DNA of 34,806 bases from Kitasatospora phosalacinea (GCF_000717185.1 NZ_JNYE01000081.1:1-34806); one strand, 5' to 3'; counted from the first letter of the stretch, positions 23,141-30,409 are shown. The notes: generated from the sequence alone by a model not told the origin. Program-made: numbers and translations.

Positions 23141-24040
23141 TCAGCGCGCCGCGTGCGCCCCCGGGGAGGTGCGCTGCTGCTCGGCGGCCGCCTCGGCGGC
23201 CTCCAGCTGCTCCTGGGTGGGCTCGGGGAGCGCCGCCAGGTAGGCGGAGGCGATCAGCTGGCCCACCGTCGGGTACGCGCCGATCGGGGCGGCGCTCGCG
23301 CAGCCGGTCTCCTCGGCGGCGGTGGCCAGCAGCTCGGGGTCGGCCTCCGGGCCGATCACCAGCGGGGCCAGCGCGGGGCGCTCGGAGCCGGTGGCCCGCA
23401 GGTGCGCCACGGCCGCGGCGACCGAGCCCGGCACGTCCAGCGCGGCCGGGACCACGGGGACCGCCAGCCGGGAGGCCAGCAGGACGCCGGTGATGCCGGC
23501 CGAGGCGGCCGCCTCCTCGCCGCCGACCGTGGTCAGCACCACGCCGTCGGCGGCGGTGGCGATGGCGAACAGCCGGGCCCGGTCGGCGCGGGCCAGCCCG
23601 GCCTCGGACAGCCGCACGTGCACGGCCTCGGCCAGCAGCGGGTGCGGCCCCAGCGGGTCCAGCACCCGGGCGCCGGTCTCGGCGGCCAGCTTGTGCAGTT
23701 CGGGCAGGAAGTCGTGCGGCCCGGGGACCAGCGGGACGACCACCGGCGCGGGCCGGCCCGCCTCGGCGGCCGCCGCCAGCAGTTCGGCCACCGTCGGCGC
23801 GTCCTCACCGCCCAGGTAGGCCGCCGTCACCTCGATGCCCGACTGCTCGGTGCGAACGATGGACAGCAGCTCCTCGACGACCGGACGGCTGTCCGGCCCG
23901 GCGACAGCCGGGATCGCCAGCACCAGGGCGGGCGAACCGGCCATGATCTCGGGGCGCTCGGGACGGCGGTGGCGCCCCCGCGCGCGGGAGCCTGGCGTAC
24001 GGACGGGCAGTGGCGCGCCCGGGATGGCTGCGGTGCTCAT
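23141..24040 (-). CDS. Sirohydrochlorin chelatase / CbiX family protein, two-domain
   Basis: The 299-residue protein consists of two tandem class II chelatase-like halves. The first (about 30-155) contains PALVLAIPAVAGPDSRPVVEELL and PVVVPLVPGPHDFLPELHKLA. The second (about 170-280) contains the strongly conserved LGPHPLLAEAVHVRLSEAGLARADR at the junction and VGGEEAAASAGITGVLLASRLA. It matches the Streptomyces proteins annotated as sirohydrochlorin chelatases, which may insert Fe, Co or Ni into sirohydrochlorin; the canonical GHG of the first half is missing, so the exact metal and activity are uncertain. The ATG at 24040 fits family starts (MST...LPVRTP). TACGAT 7 nt upstream and no Shine-Dalgarno suggest a leaderless mRNA. 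Confidence 0.85.
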   Translation of the reverse strand: MSTAAIPGAPLPVRTPGSRARGRHRRPERPEIMAGSPALVLAIPAVAGPDSRPVVEELLSIVRTEQSGIEVTAAYLGGEDAPTVAELLAAAAEAGRPAPVVVPLVPGPHDFLPELHKLAAETGARVLDPLGPHPLLAEAVHVRLSEAGLARADRARLFAIATAADGVVLTTVGGEEAAASAGITGVLLASRLAVPVVPAALDVPGSVAAAVAHLRATGSERPALAPLVIGPEADPELLATAAEETGCASAAPIGAYPTVGQLIASAYLAALPEPTQEQLEAAEAAAEQQRTSPGAHAAR

Positions 24041-24113
24041 GGGGCAGATCGTAGGACATGACCCCGCGCGCGTTGCAGTCGGATGCCGACAGCGGGCCGC
24101 TTTCAGTCGGGAA

Positions 24114-24127
24114 GTGACAGTCATCAC
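24114..24127. promoter_or_regulatory. CRP-like palindrome
   Basis: GTGA-N6-TCAC (24114-24127) matches the CRP half-site spacing exactly. It is centred about 78 nt upstream of the predicted leaderless start of the chelatase gene (24040) and 268 nt upstream of the DUF397 gene. An activator site for the chelatase promoter is the simplest reading. Confidence 0.4.
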
Positions 24128-24283
24128 AGTGCGAATCGTGACTGCCTGTGAGCCGCGTTGTAGGAGGTGATGATCGACAACGCGCTGACGGCTGTGTGCG
24201 GACGGTCATGGAGTGACTGGCGTTTCGCCCGGATGCGTCCGCTTACGCACCGTCAATTACGCTGCTGTGAAGGCTTGGTGTCG

Positions 24284-24327
24284 GCATCAGCACGTTCCTC
24301 TGCACGGGAAATTTCCCATGCTGATGC
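24284..24327. promoter_or_regulatory. Nested inverted repeat upstream of DUF397 gene
   Basis: GCATCAGCA (24284-24292) and TGCTGATGC (24319-24327) are perfect inverted copies. Between them lies the perfect 12-bp palindrome GGGAAATTTCCC (24306-24317). The right arm runs into the TGCACGTGCA palindrome. It ends 62 nt before the DUF397 start and is probably a regulator-binding array. Confidence 0.55.
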
Positions 24328-24334
24328 ACGTGCA
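24325..24334. promoter_or_regulatory. TGCACGTGCA palindrome, DUF397 promoter copy
   Basis: This perfect 10-bp palindrome lies 8 nt before a TATCAT box (24342-24347), within the likely -35/-10 region of the DUF397 gene. The same 10-mer occurs twice upstream of the linked XRE/DUF5753 gene, so it is a candidate operator for that regulator. Confidence 0.55.
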
Positions 24335-24388
24335 GGCGAGCTATCATCACGTCAAGTGAGGCATTCGCCAGGCTCTGGGGAGAAAACA

Positions 24389-24631
24389 ATGCGTGAGGCG
24401 TACAACGGCATGGCGGCGACGGACCTGGACGGGGTGGTCTGGCAGAAGAGCCGTCACAGCAACTCGAAGGGCAACTGCGTGGAGTTCGCCGCGCTGCCGA
24501 ACGGCGACGTGGCGATGCGCAACTCGCGCTTCCCCGGGGGGCCCGCGCTCGTCTACACCCGGGCGGAGATCACCGCGATGCTGCTCGGCGTCAAGGACGG
24601 TGAGTTCGACCACCTGGGAGGCGCGGTCTGA
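24389..24631 (+). CDS. DUF397 domain protein
   Basis: The 80-residue protein has the DUF397 signature: VVWQKSRHSNSKGNCVEFAALPNGDVAMRNSRFPGGPALVYTRAEITAMLLGVKDGEF. DUF397 proteins are small partners of XRE/DUF5753 regulators in the WhiJ/AbaA-type loci that influence Streptomyces development and antibiotic production. GGGGAG at 24377-24382 fixes the ATG at 24389. The reading frame stays open upstream to 24167, but the upstream part holds the operators and is not expected to be translated. It precedes a convergent ATPase gene and, about 1.1 kb on, the XRE gene. Confidence 0.9.
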   Translation: MREAYNGMAATDLDGVVWQKSRHSNSKGNCVEFAALPNGDVAMRNSRFPGGPALVYTRAEITAMLLGVKDGEFDHLGGAV

Positions 24632-24769
24632 CGGTGCGTCAACTCCCGTTTGCTCGGGCCGTCGTGGGGTGGACCCGCGACGGCCTTCGTGCTGCTGCGG
24701 CGGCTGACTCCGCGTCAGGGTGGCATCGGAGCAGGGGCGTTGGCGGTGGGGTCGGCTTCCAGGGCGGGG

Positions 24770-24845
24770 CCGTGTCCGTGCCGGTTCCGCGTCCGTGCCG
24801 TGCCGTGCCGGGTCCGTGCCGAGTCCGCGTCCGTGCCGGGCCGGG
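24770..24845. repeat. Degenerate TCCGTGCCG-type repeats
   Basis: Several imperfect copies of a 9-10 nt TCCGTGCCG/GTCCGTGCC unit fill the gap between the DUF397 gene and the convergent ATPase gene. They are low-complexity and probably slippage products. Confidence 0.6.
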
Positions 24846-24846
24846 G

Positions 24847-25371
24847 TCAGGCGGAGCGGCGGTGGCGGCCGGGGTTCGAGAGCTGCTCCGGGCCCGCCGG
24901 GACGGCCGTGCGCGTGTCGAACAGCGCCCAGACCACCTTGCCCGCGCCGGCCAGCGGGTGCCAGCCCCAGGAGCGGGAGAAGGAGTCGACCAGGTGCAGG
25001 CCGCGGCCGGACTCGGCCACGAAGTCGGCCTCCCGGGCGACCGGGCCCGAGCTGGACGGGTCACTGACCGCGCAGACCACCTGCGGGGAGCGGTGCACCA
25101 GGCTGATCCGGATCGGCAGCGCGTCGACCGGGGCCTGCGGGCTGCTCTGCGCCGGGACCCGGGACGGCTCGCTCTGGCCGAGCGCGTGCCGCAGCGCGTT
25201 GGTCACCAGCTCGGAGGCCACCAGGGCGACGTCGTCGAAGATCTCCTCCAGGCCCCAGCCGTCCAGCGTCCGCCGGGTGAACTCCCGCGCGGTGCGCACC
25301 GCTTCGAAGCGGGGAGCAAGGGTGCAGCTGACCACATGAGGGTCGGTCGCCAGGACCGTACCGGTGCTCAT
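24847..25371 (-). CDS. RsbW-like ATP-binding (HATPase_c) regulatory protein
   Basis: The 174-residue protein is a GHKL-type ATPase of the anti-sigma/RsbW kind. The N box is ALVASELVTNALRHA (about 67-81) and the Gly-rich lid is ESGRGLHLVDSFSRSWGW (about 135-152). The DxGxG motif is altered to DPSSSG, as in many Streptomyces members. Such proteins can bind and phosphorylate anti-anti-sigma partners, and they form the third member of WhiJ/AbaA-type loci with DUF397 and XRE/DUF5753 proteins. The ATG at 25371 has GGAGGAG about 8 nt upstream. It is divergent from the XRE gene. Confidence 0.9.
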   Translation of the reverse strand: MSTGTVLATDPHVVSCTLAPRFEAVRTAREFTRRTLDGWGLEEIFDDVALVASELVTNALRHALGQSEPSRVPAQSSPQAPVDALPIRISLVHRSPQVVCAVSDPSSSGPVAREADFVAESGRGLHLVDSFSRSWGWHPLAGAGKVVWALFDTRTAVPAGPEQLSNPGRHRRSA

Positions 25372-25567
25372 GAAGAGCTCCTCCCATAAGGGGGCGGACA
25401 CGGCGGGACCCACCGGGGTCATGCCGGTCACCTCCGACTCGCTCGGCCGCCGGGCCGCCGGACCGACCCGTCCGCACACACAAGTACCCAGCGACGCGCG
25501 GGCGTTGCCGGGAGGGTGTGCGGATTCGCGCTTGGGGTCGACGCGGAGCCCGCGGGATTGCCAGGGC

Positions 25568-25585
25568 GTGCAAGTGCACGTGCAC
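25568..25585. promoter_or_regulatory. Overlapping palindromes upstream of XRE gene, distal site
   Basis: GTGCAAGTGCAC (25568-25579) overlaps by six bases with the perfect palindrome GTGCACGTGCAC (25574-25585), which contains TGCACGTGCA. It lies in the 413-bp gap between the divergent ATPase and XRE genes. Half-site-like TTCACGTGCA (25623-25632) lies between it and the proximal site. Confidence 0.55.
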
Positions 25586-25644
25586 CATGGTCCTCTGCGC
25601 TCACGGCAGATGCAAGAGTCGATTCACGTGCAGTCGTGCGATTG

Positions 25645-25673
25645 GCATATGCATGCTCCGGATGCACGTGCAA
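25645..25673. promoter_or_regulatory. Palindromes upstream of XRE gene, proximal site
   Basis: GCATATGC (25645-25652) and ATGCATGC (25649-25656) precede ATGCACGTGCAA (25662-25673). The last contains the shared TGCACGTGCA 10-mer, 112 nt before the XRE start. Together with the distal site this suggests autoregulation. The remainder of 25372-25784 shows no gene. Confidence 0.55.
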
Positions 25674-25784
25674 GATGGACCCGGAGTGGCCGAAGCGGTA
25701 GCCCGCTGCACCACTACCGACACTCAGTGCGCCCAACTGATGGCAGACTGTGCAACTGGTCCGTCCGAGTGGAGGTTTGGTCAG

Positions 25785-26651
25785 ATGACCACAGTTCAGC
25801 CCAGCGGGGGCTCGATGGTGCGCCGCATCCTCCTCGGCTCGCAGCTCCGCCGACTCCGCGAGGGCTGCGCGATCACCCGCGAGGACGCCGGGTACGCGAT
25901 CCGCGCCTCCGAGTCCAAGATCAGCCGGATGGAACTCGGCCGCGTCTCCTTCAAGGAGCGCGACGTCGCCGACCTGCTCAGCCTCTACGGGCTCTCCACC
26001 GGCCCCGACCGCGAGGCACTGCTCGCGCTCGTCCGCGAGGCCAACAAGTCCGGCTGGTGGCACAGTTACAACGACGTGCTGCCCAACTGGTTCCAGACGT
26101 ACATCGGTCTGGAGGAGGCCGCCGCCCTGATCCGCACCTACGAGGTGCAGTTCGTCCCCGGCCTGCTCCAGTGCGAGGAGTACGCCCGGGCGATCTTCGC
26201 GCAGAACCGGCCCGCCCTCGACGAGGAGGAGATCGACCGCCGCGTCGCCCTGCGCATCCGGCGGCAGAAGCTGCTCACCGAGGGCCGCGGCCCCAAGCTC
26301 TGGGCCGTCATCGACGAGGCCGCGCTGCGCCGCCCGGTCGGCGGGCCCGAGGTGATGCGGGCCCAGCTGGAGCACCTGGTGGAACTGGCCGGCTACCCCA
26401 GCGTGGTCGTCCAGGTCATGCCGTTCCGGTTCGGCGCGCACGCCGGGGAGAGCGGGGCCTTCTCGGTGCTGCGCTTCCCCGAGCAGGACCTGCCCGACGT
26501 GGTCTACGTGGAGCAGCTCACCAGCGCCCTCTACCTGGACAAGCGCGACGACGTCGACGAGTACCTTCAGGTGATGGAGCGGCTGTGCGTGGACAGCCTG
26601 ACCCCGCAGCAGACCCTCGACCTGCTGCACTCGATCCTCAAGAGCCAGTAG
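25785..26651 (+). CDS. XRE-family regulator with DUF5753 (WhiJ-like)
   Basis: The 288-residue protein has an N-terminal XRE HTH (about 16-70: LGSQLRRLREGCAITREDAGYAIRASESKISRMELGR). The C-terminal DUF5753 domain (about 95-280) shows EANKSGWWHSYNDVLPNWFQTYIGLE, YEVQFVPGLLQCEEYARAIF and EDLPDVVYVEQLT-type conserved blocks. WhiJ-like proteins of this build repress developmental genes in Streptomyces and work with DUF397 partners. The ATG at 25785 has GGAGG at 25771-25775. The last codon region and TAG stop are duplicated in tandem right after the gene. Confidence 0.92.
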   Translation: MTTVQPSGGSMVRRILLGSQLRRLREGCAITREDAGYAIRASESKISRMELGRVSFKERDVADLLSLYGLSTGPDREALLALVREANKSGWWHSYNDVLPNWFQTYIGLEEAAALIRTYEVQFVPGLLQCEEYARAIFAQNRPALDEEEIDRRVALRIRRQKLLTEGRGPKLWAVIDEAALRRPVGGPEVMRAQLEHLVELAGYPSVVVQVMPFRFGAHAGESGAFSVLRFPEQDLPDVVYVEQLTSALYLDKRDDVDEYLQVMERLCVDSLTPQQTLDLLHSILKSQ

Positions 26652-26678
26652 GGCCGGGAGGGCCAGTAGGGCCGGGAG
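26644..26678. repeat. Tandem duplication spanning the XRE stop codon
   Basis: GCCAGTAGGGCCGGGAG occurs at 26644-26660 and again at 26662-26678, with an 18-nt period. The period keeps the frame, so the TAG stop at 26649-26651 is repeated in frame at 26667-26669. Confidence 0.85.
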
Positions 26679-26745
26679 CGCGGGGAGCGCCCGGGGCTCC
26701 GGAAGCCCTGGGACTGCCGGGAGCGTCGGCGGCGGCGCGGGTCCG

Positions 26746-26763
26746 CCCCGGCGTGCGCCGGGG
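26746..26763 (+). terminator. Hairpin terminator after XRE gene
   Basis: CCCCGGC (26746-26752) and GCCGGGG (26757-26763) form a 7-bp stem with a GTGC loop, about 95 nt after the XRE stop. Confidence 0.5.
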
Positions 26764-26817
26764 CCCGGGGGGGCGTGCGGGTGGAGCGGGGCGTTCCGCC
26801 AACCTCCTTGGCGCGGG

Positions 26818-26873
26818 TGGCAGTTCGGTATCGGCCGGACCCGGTGCATTGACCGTGCCCCGCCGAACTGCCA
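26818..26873. other. Long inverted repeat in the convergent gap
   Basis: TGGCAGTTCGG (26818-26828) pairs perfectly with CCGAACTGCCA (26863-26873) around a 34-nt loop that itself contains CGGT/ACCG. The structure could be a terminator, a small RNA or an mRNA 3'-end element. No gene is seen in 26652-27021. Confidence 0.4.
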
Positions 26874-26928
26874 TGGTGGCTGCTCCGAAGTCCGTACCGC
26901 CCCGTCCGGGCCCGGTGCGGACGGCGCA

Positions 26929-26963
26929 CCGGCTCCACCAACACGGGGGTTTGGTGGAGCCGG
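26929..26963 (-). terminator. Terminator of the MFS exporter gene
   Basis: A perfect 13-bp stem (CCGGCTCCACCAA at 26929-26941 with its complement at 26951-26963) and a 9-nt loop lie 58 nt beyond the stop of the minus-strand MFS gene. Confidence 0.75.
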
Positions 26964-27021
26964 GTTCCGACGCACCGGCGGAGCGCTTCGGGCGGCGAGG
27001 GGTCGACCGCCCGTGCTCTCC

Positions 27022-28581
27022 TCAGTGCCCCGACCGCACCTCCTTCGACCGCGCCGCCGCTGCCTCCTGCGCCGCCGGTGTTTCCCGTGCCGTTGCTGCT
27101 TCCTGTGCCGTCGTGCTGCGGGCCGGGCGGAGCGCGCCGACCAGCGCGGTCAGCAGGCCGAGCGCGGTGGTGCCCGTCACCAGCAGCAGCGCCGGGCGGT
27201 AGCCCGCCAGTTGGGCGTGCGCGTCGGTGCCGCCGCCGCTGCCCGCGGTGAGCACCGCCGTGGTCGCGGCCAGCACGATCGCGCCGCCGACCTGGAGCCC
27301 GGTGTTCACCAGGCCCGAGGCCAGGCCCTGCTCGTCGTCCGACACCCCGGAGGTCGCCGCCACGTTGATCGAGGGGAAGGCCAGGGCGAAGCCCGCGCCG
27401 ATCAGCAGCATGCTCGGCAGCACCAGGCCGAGGAAGCCGCTGTGCTCGTCCAGCCGCAGGAAGAGGGCGTACCCGACCGCCATGGAGGCCACGCCCACCG
27501 GCAGCACCCGGGCCGGGCCGAACCTGTCCAGCAGGCGGCCGACCGCGCCCGCCGAGAGCGCCACCACCGCGCCGCCGGGCAGCAGCCCGAGCGCCGTCTC
27601 CAGCGCGGACCAGCCCAGCAGCCGCTGCAGGTACAGCGTGGCCACGAACTGGAAGCCCGCGTAACTGCCCATCAGCGTCAGCGCCGTGAGGTTGGCCCGG
27701 CGGACGCCCGCGTTGCGGAAGATGCCGAGCCGGACCAGCGGGTGCGCGGTGCGCGCCTCGACCAGCAGGAAGGCCGCCGCCAGCGCCGCCACCAGCAGCA
27801 GCGAGCCGAGGGTGCGCGGCGACAGCCAGCCCGCGCCCTGGGCCTCCGTCACCGTGAACACCAGCAGCAGCACCGCCGCGGTGCCGGTGACCGCGCCCAC
27901 CACGTCGTACCCGCCGGAGGAGCGGTGCTCGTCGCCGCGGCGGGGGAGCAGCTTGAGGCCCGCGAGCAGCGCGACCAGGGCGACCGGGACGGGCATCAGG
28001 AACGTCAGCCGCCAGCCCGCCGACGTCAGCAGGCCGCTGATCACCAGGCCGAGCGAGAAGCCGGCCGCCGAGCAGGTGGTGTAGATGGACAGCGCCCGGT
28101 TGCGGGCCGGGCCCTCCGGGAACGTCGTCGTGATGATGGACAGGCCGGCCGGGGCGGTGAACGCCGCGCTGACGCCCTTCAGGAAGCGGGCGCCGATCAG
28201 CAGCGGCCCGCTGTCCACCAGCCCGCCCAGCAGGGAGGCGCCGGCGAACACGCCCAGCGCGACCAGGAACACCCGGCGGCGGCCCAGCAGGTCGGCCGCG
28301 CGGCCGCCGAGCAGCAGCAGCCCGCCGTACCCCAGGACGTAGCCGCTCACCACCCACTGCAGGGCGGAGTCGGACAGGTGCAGGTCGGCGCCGATGGAGG
28401 GGAGGGCGACGCCGACCATCGAGACGTCCAGCGCGTCCAGGAACATCGCGGCGCACAGGACCACCAGGGCGCCCCACAGGCGGGGGCTCCAGCGGGCGTC
28501 GGCCCCGGGGCCGGGGCCGGACGGGGGTCGGTCGGTGGCGGTGACAGGCGTGGGCGTGCGGAGCACGGTCGTGTCGGTCAT
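27022..28581 (-). CDS. MFS drug exporter (EmrB/QacA, DHA2-type, 14 TM)
   Basis: The 519-residue protein is a DHA2-family proton-driven exporter with 14 predicted membrane segments. Key patterns are LWGALVVLCAAMFLDALDVSMVGVALPSI in TM1, motif A GGRAADLLGRRRVFL, and the family-typical SALQWVVSGYVLGYGGLLLL. The C-terminal tail is Ala/Thr-rich and cytoplasmic. The ATG at 28581 lies 8 nt after TAGCGT on the minus strand with no Shine-Dalgarno, so the mRNA is probably leaderless. It is divergent from a MarR gene, and the four-element operator array lies between them, a standard repressor/efflux pump arrangement. The exported compound is unknown. Confidence 0.93.
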   Translation of the reverse strand: MTDTTVLRTPTPVTATDRPPSGPGPGADARWSPRLWGALVVLCAAMFLDALDVSMVGVALPSIGADLHLSDSALQWVVSGYVLGYGGLLLLGGRAADLLGRRRVFLVALGVFAGASLLGGLVDSGPLLIGARFLKGVSAAFTAPAGLSIITTTFPEGPARNRALSIYTTCSAAGFSLGLVISGLLTSAGWRLTFLMPVPVALVALLAGLKLLPRRGDEHRSSGGYDVVGAVTGTAAVLLLVFTVTEAQGAGWLSPRTLGSLLLVAALAAAFLLVEARTAHPLVRLGIFRNAGVRRANLTALTLMGSYAGFQFVATLYLQRLLGWSALETALGLLPGGAVVALSAGAVGRLLDRFGPARVLPVGVASMAVGYALFLRLDEHSGFLGLVLPSMLLIGAGFALAFPSINVAATSGVSDDEQGLASGLVNTGLQVGGAIVLAATTAVLTAGSGGGTDAHAQLAGYRPALLLVTGTTALGLLTALVGALRPARSTTAQEAATARETPAAQEAAAARSKEVRSGH

Positions 28582-28596
28582 GGCACAGAACGCTAC

Positions 28597-28653
28597 ATGC
28601 ACACGCATGGGATGCAAGTGCATTTAATGTGGATGCAACAGATGCGCGTGCAT
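28597..28653. promoter_or_regulatory. Phased array of four 12-bp operators between MFS and MarR genes
   Basis: Four copies of ATGCNNNNGCAT begin at 28597 (ATGCACACGCAT), 28612 (ATGCAAGTGCAT, perfect palindrome), 28627 (ATGTGGATGCAA, two mismatches) and 28642 (ATGCGCGTGCAT). The spacing is exactly 15 bp each time. The outer copies abut the predicted -10 boxes of the two divergent leaderless genes. The MarR product is the likely binder. Confidence 0.75.
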
Positions 28654-28657
28654 GTGC

Positions 28658-28663
28658 TACTGT
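28658..28663 (+). promoter_or_regulatory. Predicted -10 box of marR-type gene
   Basis: TACTGT lies 6 nt before the GTG at 28670, which places the transcription start at the start codon. This supports the GTG start over the ATG at 28652. Confidence 0.45.
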
Positions 28664-28669
28664 TGCGGC

Positions 28670-29089
28670 GTGACCGACTTCGACCCAGACCACGACCCCG
28701 CCGCGGAGACGGCACTCAGCGAGCAGTGGCGCGCCCTGCTGGCCCGCCACGCGGCCACGGCCTGCGCCATCGACCGGGAGCTGGGAGAGGCGTTCGGGCT
28801 CGGCGTCAGCGAGTTCGAACTACTGGAGCGGCTGCGGGAGTTCGAGCAGGAGAAGCCCGGCGGCGGCGAGCGCGCGCAGACCCTGGCCGGCACCGTCCAC
28901 CTCAGCCAGAGTGCGTTCTCCCGGCTGGTCGCCCGGATGGAGAAGGCCGGCCTGGTCCGGCGCACGCACTGCGTCGACGACCGGCGCGGCATCTACATCG
29001 CGCTCACCGACGAGGGCCGCGAGCGCCACCGCAGGGCCCGCCCCGTGCACCGCCGGATCCTCGCCGAGACGCTCGGCCCGGAGGCCTGA
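28670..29089 (+). CDS. MarR-family transcriptional regulator
   Basis: The 139-residue protein has the winged-helix MarR fold. The recognition helix is LSQSAFSRLVARMEKAGLVRR (about 78-98), with the wing DDRRGIYIALTDEGRE (about 104-119). Helices at both ends form the dimer interface. GTG 28670 was chosen as a leaderless start; ATG 28652 would add a Cys-rich MCYCCG extension and overlap the operator array and -10 box. It probably represses itself and the divergent MFS exporter until a ligand binds. Confidence 0.9.
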   Translation: MTDFDPDHDPAAETALSEQWRALLARHAATACAIDRELGEAFGLGVSEFELLERLREFEQEKPGGGERAQTLAGTVHLSQSAFSRLVARMEKAGLVRRTHCVDDRRGIYIALTDEGRERHRRARPVHRRILAETLGPEA

Positions 29090-29189
29090 GCCGGTACGCG
29101 GGGAGCGGCGGGCCGAGCAGCCGCCCGCGTCCACCACGCCCGCCCGGTCGGGCGCCCGCCCGGCTGCCCGCCCGCCCCGTCGGGCGCAG

Positions 29190-29236
29190 CGGCTCGGCGG
29201 TCAACGGCTCGGCGGTTCAGCGGCTCGGCGGTTCAG
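29190..29236. repeat. 16-bp tandem repeat overlapping the M56 stop codon
   Basis: CGGCTCGGCGGTTCAG occurs at 29205-29220 and 29221-29236, preceded by a 15-nt variant (29190-29204). The unit at 29221-29236 contains the stop codon of the minus-strand M56 gene (29233-29235). Confidence 0.85.
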
Positions 29237-30180
29237 AGCAGCGCCGACAGCCCCGGCGCCGCCGCCAGTAGGGCCGCGCCCAGCGGGGCGGCCAGCGCGG
29301 CCAGCGTCCAGCCGAGCCGGGCCGGGACGGGCAGCCGGGGCTCGCCCAGCAGCAGCCGGTCCACCCGTGCGGGGGACTGCGCGAGCTGGGCCGGCGGGCA
29401 GGAGGCGAACACCTCGCTGTTCAGCTCGGCCAGCGCCAGCGCCGTCGTCACCCGGCCGTGCCGCCGCGCCGCCCGGTCGTCCGCCGCCAGCTCCACCAGC
29501 ACCGCGACCTGGTCGCGGAACGCGGAGAACACCCCCACCCCCGGGAACCCGGTGGCCAGCGCCTGCGCGCACTGCCCCAGCCAGTGGTGCCGGGCCCGGA
29601 CGTGGCCGCGCTCGTGGCTCAGCACCGCCGCCAGCTCCCGGTCCGACAGCTGCTGCAGCGCCCCCGTGGTCACCACCAGCCGGGCCCGCGGCCCCGGCAG
29701 CGACCAGGCCTGCGGCCGGACGTTCTCCAGCACCACCAGCGGCTCCCGCACCCGGCGCCGACGTGGCAGCAGCGAACTCGGCAACTCCGGCGCACGGCGC
29801 ACCAGTTGGGCGTGCCGGTGACCGCGCTCCGCGCGCGCCGAGCGGATCTCCCGGGCCAGCGACACCGCCGTCCACACCCCGCCCGCCGCCAGCACCGCCG
29901 CCGACAGCCGCCCCCAGCCCTCCCGGCCCGCCAGTCCGTACGCGCCCTCGACCCCGGCCGGGGCGCCCGAGAAGACCACGTCCCGCCAGGCGGGCAGGGC
30001 GGCCGCGCTCGCCAGCAGCAGGCTCAGCACGCAGCACAGCAGCACCGCGACCACCAGCGTCTGCCACACCAGCAGGGCCAGCACCGGTTCGCGCTCCGGC
30101 CAGCGGGCCCGGGCCAGGCGGCTCGGCGCCACGGTGGCGAGCAGCAGTCCGAGCAGCAGCAGGCTCAGCAGTGCCGTCAT
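29233..30180 (-). CDS. M56-family membrane metallopeptidase (BlaR1/HtpX-like)
   Basis: The 315-residue protein has two or three N-terminal membrane segments, one more near residues 90-105, a cytoplasmic or surface zinc peptidase domain, and a C-terminal membrane pair. The zinc motif is H189-E190-R-G-H193 in LSHERGHVRARHH, with E230 in VELAADDRAARR as probable third ligand. In the BlaR1/MecR1 group, such peptidases transmit envelope signals by cleaving a BlaI-type repressor, but no BlaI/MecI gene is in this window. GGGGAG 8-9 nt upstream supports the ATG at 30180. The DUF5134 gene lies upstream on the same strand, about 230 nt away. Confidence 0.9.
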   Translation of the reverse strand: MTALLSLLLLGLLLATVAPSRLARARWPEREPVLALLVWQTLVVAVLLCCVLSLLLASAAALPAWRDVVFSGAPAGVEGAYGLAGREGWGRLSAAVLAAGGVWTAVSLAREIRSARAERGHRHAQLVRRAPELPSSLLPRRRRVREPLVVLENVRPQAWSLPGPRARLVVTTGALQQLSDRELAAVLSHERGHVRARHHWLGQCAQALATGFPGVGVFSAFRDQVAVLVELAADDRAARRHGRVTTALALAELNSEVFASCPPAQLAQSPARVDRLLLGEPRLPVPARLGWTLAALAAPLGAALLAAAPGLSALL

Positions 30181-30315
30181 GGCAGGGCTCCCCGAGGGAG
30201 GGGTGAGAGGCGCGGCGGTGCGCCTCCCCCCAACCTATGCCGCCGCACGCCCGCGCGGAACGCCAGGGGCGCCCCAGTGACCAAGACCACGCCCGGGCAC
30301 CGCCCCCGACGCCCC

Positions 30316-30389
30316 GTCAGCCCCCGTCGGCGCCCTGTCAACGCCCCGCGGCGGCTCGTCAGCGGCCCGTCGGCGGCCCGTCGGCGTGT
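30316..30389. repeat. Degenerate GTCAGC/GTCGGC repeats
   Basis: At least six imperfect copies of a GTC(A/G)(G/A)CGNCCC-type unit fill the M56/DUF5134 gap. No hairpin or promoter could be singled out. Confidence 0.5.
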
Positions 30390-30409
30390 GACGGCGGCCG
30401 GGCCCGCGC

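Noticed and set aside
24162..24172. Strong anti-Shine-Dalgarno match AGGAGGTGATG with an open frame running into the DUF397 gene
   Set aside because: Spacing to the ATG is only 2 nt, the frame crosses the operator cluster, and the DUF397 gene has its own well-placed ribosome site at 24377. Probably coincidental.
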